Assembly: GCA_047634015.1 (NCBI GenBank)
Contig: JBLIDB010000183.1
Location: 1 to 10,256, forward strand
DNA from: JAJRXG01 sp047634015
GTDB lineage: Bacteria; Bacteroidota; Bacteroidia; Chitinophagales; Saprospiraceae
DNA: 10,256 nt
Reading direction: 5' to 3'
The translations under genes and the position numbers were made by a program. This document shows, in pieces, positions 6,465-10,256 of the stretch (the stretch's first letter is position 1; every line of letters starts with the position of its first letter). The notes beneath the pieces were generated by a model. The model was not told the origin of the DNA and searched no databases. It saw only the letters and a program-made list of their open reading frames with translations.

Positions 6465-8093
6465 TTAGAAGGACGCCACCATCTCCTTGGCCTTTTTATA
6501 CTGAATTGCAGCCTCGACAAAAGCGATGAAAATAGGATGAGGCTCTTCAACTCTACTTTTTAATTCTGGATGATACTGAACCCCTAAGAAGAACGGATGA
6601 TCCTCACGTTCTACAATCTCAACAAGTCCAGTCTCTGGATTAAATCCAGAAGCAATCAACCCGTGATCATTCATCTGCTCGAGGTATTTATTATTAAACT
6701 CGTATCTGTGACGATGTCTTTCTTGAATTTCGGTAATACCATAAATCCGTTCTGCAAGACTACCTTCTTCTATCTTGCAAGCATATGCCCCAAGTCTCAT
6801 AGTTCCACCTTTTTGACTTATAGTCTTCTGTTCAGCCATCAGATCTATGACAGAATGCTTTGTATCTCTATCTACTTCGACAGAAGAAACATCATCAAGA
6901 CCCACTACATTTCTAAAATGCTCGACAACAGCACATTGCATTCCTAAGCATATTCCAAAAAATGGAATCCCCTTCTCTCTAACATATTTTATAGCTGCAA
7001 TCTTACCTTCGATACCTCTATCTCCGAATCCAGGTGCTACCAAAACTCCATGGATATTATGGATCTCAAGAGGAAGTGAAGATTCTTCTAAATTCTCACT
7101 GTGAATAGGAATTATATTGACTTTGCATTCATTCTCTGCTCCTGCATGAACGAATGACTCATAGATAGATTTGTAGGCATCTGCAAGCTCATTATACTTT
7201 CCAACAAGAACGATATTAACTTCTTCTTTCGGCTTCTTATATCGTTCCAGGAAGCTCTTCCATCTTTCTAAATCAGGCGTATGTTTTGGCTCCAGTTCGA
7301 GGCGATCTATAACTATCTGATCCAACTTCTCCTGATGCATCAGAATCGGAACTTGATAGATTGTATCTGCATCAATGGCCTCAATAACGTGTGTCTTGTC
7401 AACATTACAAAAGAGAGCAAGCTTATCTTTAATATCCTCGGTGATATGAGACTCTGTTCTACAAACCAGCACATCTGGAATAATTCCAGCCATCATCAAC
7501 TCCTTCACACTATGCTGTGTCGGCTTAGTCTTATGTTCTCCAGCTGCTTTTAGATATGGGATGAGCGTAAGGTGGATTACCATACAATCTTTATTCTTTA
7601 GCTCTCTCCTCATTTGTCGAAGCGCCTCTAAGTACGGTAGGGATTCTATATCTCCTACTGTCCCTCCAAGTTCGGTGATAATTATATCATATTCGCCGAG
7701 ATTCTCCAAAAGCTGAATGCGTCTTTTTATCTCATCAGTAATATGTGGAATGATTTGTACCGTCTTCCCGAGAAATGCGCCCTCACGTTCTTTATTAATG
7801 ACCGTTTGGTAGATTCTTCCCGTCGTTACATTGTTAGCCTGAGAAGTAGATATATTTAGAAATCGCTCATAGTGACCTAAATCAAGATCTGTCTCTGCAC
7901 CATCATCGGTTACATAACACTCTCCGTGTTCGTAGGGATTCAATGTTCCTGGATCAACATTGATATAAGGGTCGAATTTCTGGATTGTAACTTTTAGTCC
8001 TCTAGCTTGTAAAAGCTTAGCTAAAGACGCGGAAATAATTCCTTTCCCAAGGGATGAGGTTACCCCTCCCGTAACAAAAATAAACTTTGACAT
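6465..8093 (-). CDS. pyrG: CTP synthase (glutamine-hydrolysing)
   Basis: PyrG makes CTP from UTP, ATP and glutamine, the last step of de novo pyrimidine nucleotide synthesis, in the cytosol as a tetramer. The protein has 542 residues, the usual size. The N-terminal amidoligase domain (about 1-270) has VTGGVTSSLGKG (7-18), DPYINVDPGTLNPYEHGE (41-58) and ITELGGTVGDIES (139-151). The C-terminal class I glutaminase domain (about 293-542) has GICLGMQ (nucleophile Cys382) and VQYHPEL (His508, Glu510). The open frame extends upstream to an ATG at 8156, but that would add 21 residues before the invariant MSKFIFVTGG opening. The TAnnTTTG box at 8115-8122 also falls inside that extension, so the start is ATG 8093. 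Transcription appears to begin about 15 bases before it and to run on into the methyltransferase gene. Confidence 0.98.
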   Translation of the reverse strand: MSKFIFVTGGVTSSLGKGIISASLAKLLQARGLKVTIQKFDPYINVDPGTLNPYEHGECYVTDDGAETDLDLGHYERFLNISTSQANNVTTGRIYQTVINKEREGAFLGKTVQIIPHITDEIKRRIQLLENLGEYDIIITELGGTVGDIESLPYLEALRQMRRELKNKDCMVIHLTLIPYLKAAGEHKTKPTQHSVKELMMAGIIPDVLVCRTESHITEDIKDKLALFCNVDKTHVIEAIDADTIYQVPILMHQEKLDQIVIDRLELEPKHTPDLERWKSFLERYKKPKEEVNIVLVGKYNELADAYKSIYESFVHAGAENECKVNIIPIHSENLEESSLPLEIHNIHGVLVAPGFGDRGIEGKIAAIKYVREKGIPFFGICLGMQCAVVEHFRNVVGLDDVSSVEVDRDTKHSVIDLMAEQKTISQKGGTMRLGAYACKIEEGSLAERIYGITEIQERHRHRYEFNNKYLEQMNDHGLIASGFNPETGLVEIVEREDHPFFLGVQYHPELKSRVEEPHPIFIAFVEAAIQYKKAKEMVASF

Positions 8094-8114
8094 ACCTCTA
8101 ATAGTTACGGAATA

Positions 8115-8122
8115 CAAAGGTA
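8115..8122 (-). promoter_or_regulatory. Bacteroidota -7 box for pyrG
   Basis: The minus strand reads TACCTTTG, a full TAnnTTTG match, 21 bases before the chosen pyrG ATG. This predicts a leader of about 15 bases and supports ATG 8093 over the upstream ATG at 8156. No clear -33 TTTG is visible at the right distance. Confidence 0.5.
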
Positions 8123-8165
8123 GAACATTTTGGTAGACTCTATCGGATCGGTTCAATTATCTATC

Positions 8166-8188
8166 GGAAGTGATTCGAAAATCATTCC
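8166..8188 (-). terminator. Weak terminator candidate after the serine hydrolase gene
   Basis: GGAA and TGAT pair with ATCA and TTCC around a 6-base loop, with one bulged base, 25 bases past the serine hydrolase stop and upstream of the pyrG promoter. There is no T-run after the stem on the minus strand. The location fits termination better than the structure does. Confidence 0.25.
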
Positions 8189-8213
8189 ATACGACCATAA
8201 ATAGCATACTAAC

Positions 8214-9320
8214 TTACTTCACTATCTTAGAAATGAAACCCCACATCTCATTATGGAATAGCACAGGCACTAAACTGTTATCAGGGGCCTCCCCCATTCT
8301 GATTACTACAAGATCCTGACTAGGAACCACATCTATAAATTGCCCATTTTTACCCATCGCAGCGAATAGATCTACTGGAGCTTCGGGAGCTAAGGAAGTA
8401 TTAAAACTATTCGTTCTCTCAGGCAGCGCTACCGATGATTTTCCATTTAACCACGTTAGATATCCGTAAGAAGGATTGAGCTCTTGGGAGCTATTAAGCA
8501 TATCCTTGAGGAAATCCTCATCAGAGATTATTTTCTTATTCGCCCATACGCCATTGTTCTCCAATAACAATCCAAGTCTTCCTGCATCTCGAGCCGTACT
8601 ATTATACATACGATTATGACCTATAGGAAGCCAGAAACCATTCATTCCAATCTGGTCTGCAATATTTACTTTTACATAATCATCGAAATTGATGTTCGAA
8701 GCATTTGCAATTACATCATTGAGCAAAGTATAAGGCGCATTATGATAAAACCAACTATCACCCGCATCTACTCCATAATGCAAACATTCAGGTACTGTAC
8801 AATCAAGGTCAGGAACTGAAGAGTCCAATCCTGTAGTCATCGTAAGCTGGTGCTTGATGGTGATTAACGACTCTTTATCCGATGTCAAGGAGGTCCAACC
8901 TTGTCCTAAATACTGGGAGGTTTGATCATTTATATCGAGATATCCTTGTTCTTGTGCAATTCCGGTAGTGAGTGCCACAAGAGTCTTCGATGCTGATGCC
9001 CAATACCATGGCTTATCTTGATTGAAGGCATCTTCATCTCGGATGTCCTTCCCCCAATATTTTTCTACAATGATCTTACCTTTCTTTATAATTAGAAATG
9101 CCCGTGTTCCATTCTCTTCGTGAAAATGGTATAATTCTTCTAATTCTGTAAGGCTCCAACCTAGCGATTCTGGCAATAGTGTTTCCCACTTTTCAGAGTT
9201 CTTAGGCGGAAAATATGTTTCGTTTTCTAATAGTTCTGACTTAGGATCATCGACTATATTTTCACCGCAGCCGTAGACAAGGAATGCCAAGAGGATAAGC
9301 CAGTAATTCGATTTTTCCAA
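8214..9320 (-). CDS. Serine beta-lactamase-like hydrolase, lipoprotein
   Basis: This 368-residue member of the serine beta-lactamase/penicillin-binding-protein-like family (class C/EstB type) is anchored as a lipoprotein: a hydrophobic signal ends in VYGC (Cys18), followed by an acidic linker. The nucleophile motif SxxK is SASK (Ser109, Lys112) in WYWASASKTLVALTTG. The YxN motif is YHN (192-194) in WFYHNAPYTLLN. The third motif, normally KTG or HxG, reads MGKNGQ (322-327) before FIDVVPSQDLVVIRMG. The three motifs are properly spaced. Family members are esterases, peptidases or amidases acting on envelope or external substrates, and true antibiotic resistance is not implied. The start is uncertain: the only initiator in frame after an upstream stop and before the signal peptide is TTG at 9320. 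No ATG is available there, so the start codon may have been lost or misread. It stands apart from pyrG, which has its own promoter. Confidence 0.92.
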   Translation of the reverse strand: MEKSNYWLILLAFLVYGCGENIVDDPKSELLENETYFPPKNSEKWETLLPESLGWSLTELEELYHFHEENGTRAFLIIKKGKIIVEKYWGKDIRDEDAFNQDKPWYWASASKTLVALTTGIAQEQGYLDINDQTSQYLGQGWTSLTSDKESLITIKHQLTMTTGLDSSVPDLDCTVPECLHYGVDAGDSWFYHNAPYTLLNDVIANASNINFDDYVKVNIADQIGMNGFWLPIGHNRMYNSTARDAGRLGLLLENNGVWANKKIISDEDFLKDMLNSSQELNPSYGYLTWLNGKSSVALPERTNSFNTSLAPEAPVDLFAAMGKNGQFIDVVPSQDLVVIRMGEAPDNSLVPVLFHNEMWGFISKIVK

Positions 9321-9350
9321 AATAGTGTAATATAAAAAGATGAACTCTCT

Positions 9351-9370
9351 ATACTTAGACTACGAAGTAT
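9351..9370. promoter_or_regulatory. Inverted repeat upstream of the serine hydrolase gene
   Basis: ATACTT and AAGTAT form 6-base arms with 8 bases between them, 31 bases ahead of the TTG start. It could be an operator or lie in the leader. The arms are short, so it may be chance. I see no clear -7 box in the 91 bases between the hydrolase and the dioxygenase-like gene. Confidence 0.15.
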
Positions 9371-9411
9371 CTAGAAAGTAAAGTGAGAAAAAAATTAGGC
9401 TTTAAAATGAA

Positions 9412-10256
9412 TCAATTGAGTACTGGTCCTTGGGATAATTCATGGTACCATATGCCTTCATTGTTAAAGTAATGCATCACAAGACTCTTTCTTGTTCTGG
9501 ATTTATCCCGTTGTGGTTCTCCAGCATGAAGAAGATTCGCATGCTAAATTAAAACATCCCCTGGTTGGGTTAAGAAAAATTTCTTTTCAAAAGATTCTTT
9601 TTTTAATCTTTCTTCGTTCATATCTTCATAGGCTATGTAATCTTTGTCACCTTTCGTCAAATACCCCCCTTCATGGCATAGTCCAACTTAGGACTTTTCG
9701 GATAGCATGATATTGGGCCATTATCTATGTCTATTGGTTCTAACGGAACCCATACCCCTGCCATGCCCCCATTGGGATAGGTGGTGAGATGGATACTGTC
9801 AGAATGCACTCTTTGTTCACTACCATAATTAGGGAAATTAATACTCTGGTATAGTACAAGCTTACCATCGAGTATTCCATCCAACAATTCAAGCAAGCGA
9901 AGATCGTTTCCTAAGCTCTTTACCGTTTCTGCGGTCCGATGGGAAAACATTATCTTCCTATTCGCATATCTCAAAGACAATTTCTTTTCGCTTAATAGTT
10001 TTCAATTTCTGTATTGATTTCATCCACTTGATCTTGTGAAAAGAACCCTTTCAATACTGAGTATCCCTCCTCATTAAATCTAAGTAGTGATTTTTGAGAA
10101 GCATTGTTGAGCCCACTCCGGAAAGTGAAGATCATCAGAAAATGGAAGATTTTGGATGATATTTTTATTTTTCGAACCTCGGTGATGCCTGAGCATCAGG
10201 GAGTTGAGAATAATGGAAATATCGCCAAAAGGGCCGTTTCCCGATATTATGACTTT
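9412..10256 (-). pseudogene. Broken phytanoyl-CoA dioxygenase (PhyH)-like gene, open at the right window edge
   Basis: Four stretches in shifting frames rebuild one PhyH-family Fe(II)/2-oxoglutarate oxygenase. The first is open from the right edge, with an ATG at 10196, and reads SDDLHFPEWAQQCFSKITT. A frame change at 10080-10088 leads to LRFNEEGYSVLKGFFSQDQV. Another at 9992-10000 leads to LLSEKKLSLRYANRKIMFSH and the core with GSEQRVHSDSIHLTTYPNGG. A third, in the G6 run at 9664-9669, leads to GGYLTKGDKDYIAYEDMNEE and FFLTQPGDVLI. An in-frame TAG at 9544-9546 then sits where relatives have Trp, followed by HANLLHAGEPQRDKSRTRKS to the stop at 9412-9414. The iron ligands HSD (His codon 9804-9806) and the distal His of LLHAG, and the oxoglutarate-binding Arg, are all still present. 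All three frame changes are explained by one missing base each. The gene is probably inactive, and the substrate is unknown. Whether the true start is 10196 or beyond the edge is unclear. Confidence 0.82.

Noticed and set aside
6597..7553. Several plus-strand frames of 85-116 residues
   Set aside because: They are antisense to the strongly conserved pyrG gene and show no recognisable motif.
8140..8168. Direct repeat ctatcgga (8140-8147 and 8161-8168)
   Set aside because: Two 8-base copies alone in an intergenic stretch are expected by chance and have no matching feature.
1..10256. Defence island, prophage, insertion sequence, CRISPR array or tRNA/rRNA gene
   Set aside because: No transposase, integrase, repeat array, cloverleaf or nuclease/helicase modules are visible. 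The genes are core metabolism and single accessory enzymes.

Overview
The window is most likely from a member of the Bacteroidota, probably a free-living, Saprospiria-like lineage. The base composition is AT-rich. Starts lack Shine-Dalgarno sequences, and TAnnTTTG -7 boxes precede pyrG and ffh. One broken lipoprotein carries a SprB-like 'ATDENGC' repeat joined to a CX4CH heme-type domain, and a Tat-exported Gfo/Idh/MocA protein has the QKP form of its motif. The genus cannot be fixed from sequence alone. All nine recognisable genes lie on the minus strand, so the window reads right to left.

In transcription order: a broken phytanoyl-CoA dioxygenase-like gene (right edge to 9412); a serine beta-lactamase-like lipoprotein (9320-8214); CTP synthase pyrG (8093-6465), followed 12 bases later by a SpoU/TrmH-type RNA methyltransferase (6452-5901); a broken lipoprotein with SprB-like and CX4CH domains (5860-5234); the SRP GTPase ffh (5053-3707); a Tat-exported Gfo/Idh/MocA protein (3542-2082); a VOC/glyoxalase-fold protein (1904-1467); and a broken secreted S8 subtilase that leaves the window at position 1.

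The intact genes are core functions (CTP synthesis, RNA modification, protein targeting) plus three accessory enzymes. The three broken genes are a secreted protease, an exported lipoprotein and a non-heme iron oxygenase. Each can be rebuilt into a convincing family member by undoing one or two frameshifts, with or without a stop codon, or, for the dioxygenase, three frameshifts and a stop. This points to recent gene decay or to uncorrected base-level errors in the assembly; the in-frame TGA and TAG are less easily explained by indel errors. Apart from the pyrG-methyltransferase pair the neighbours are not an obvious pathway, and I see no phage, insertion sequence, CRISPR array, RNA gene or new multi-gene system. 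The most useful results are the reconstructed broken genes, the corrected pyrG start, the terminator/promoter overlap ahead of the VOC gene, and residue changes in the subtilase oxyanion hole and in the Ffh RNA-binding motif.
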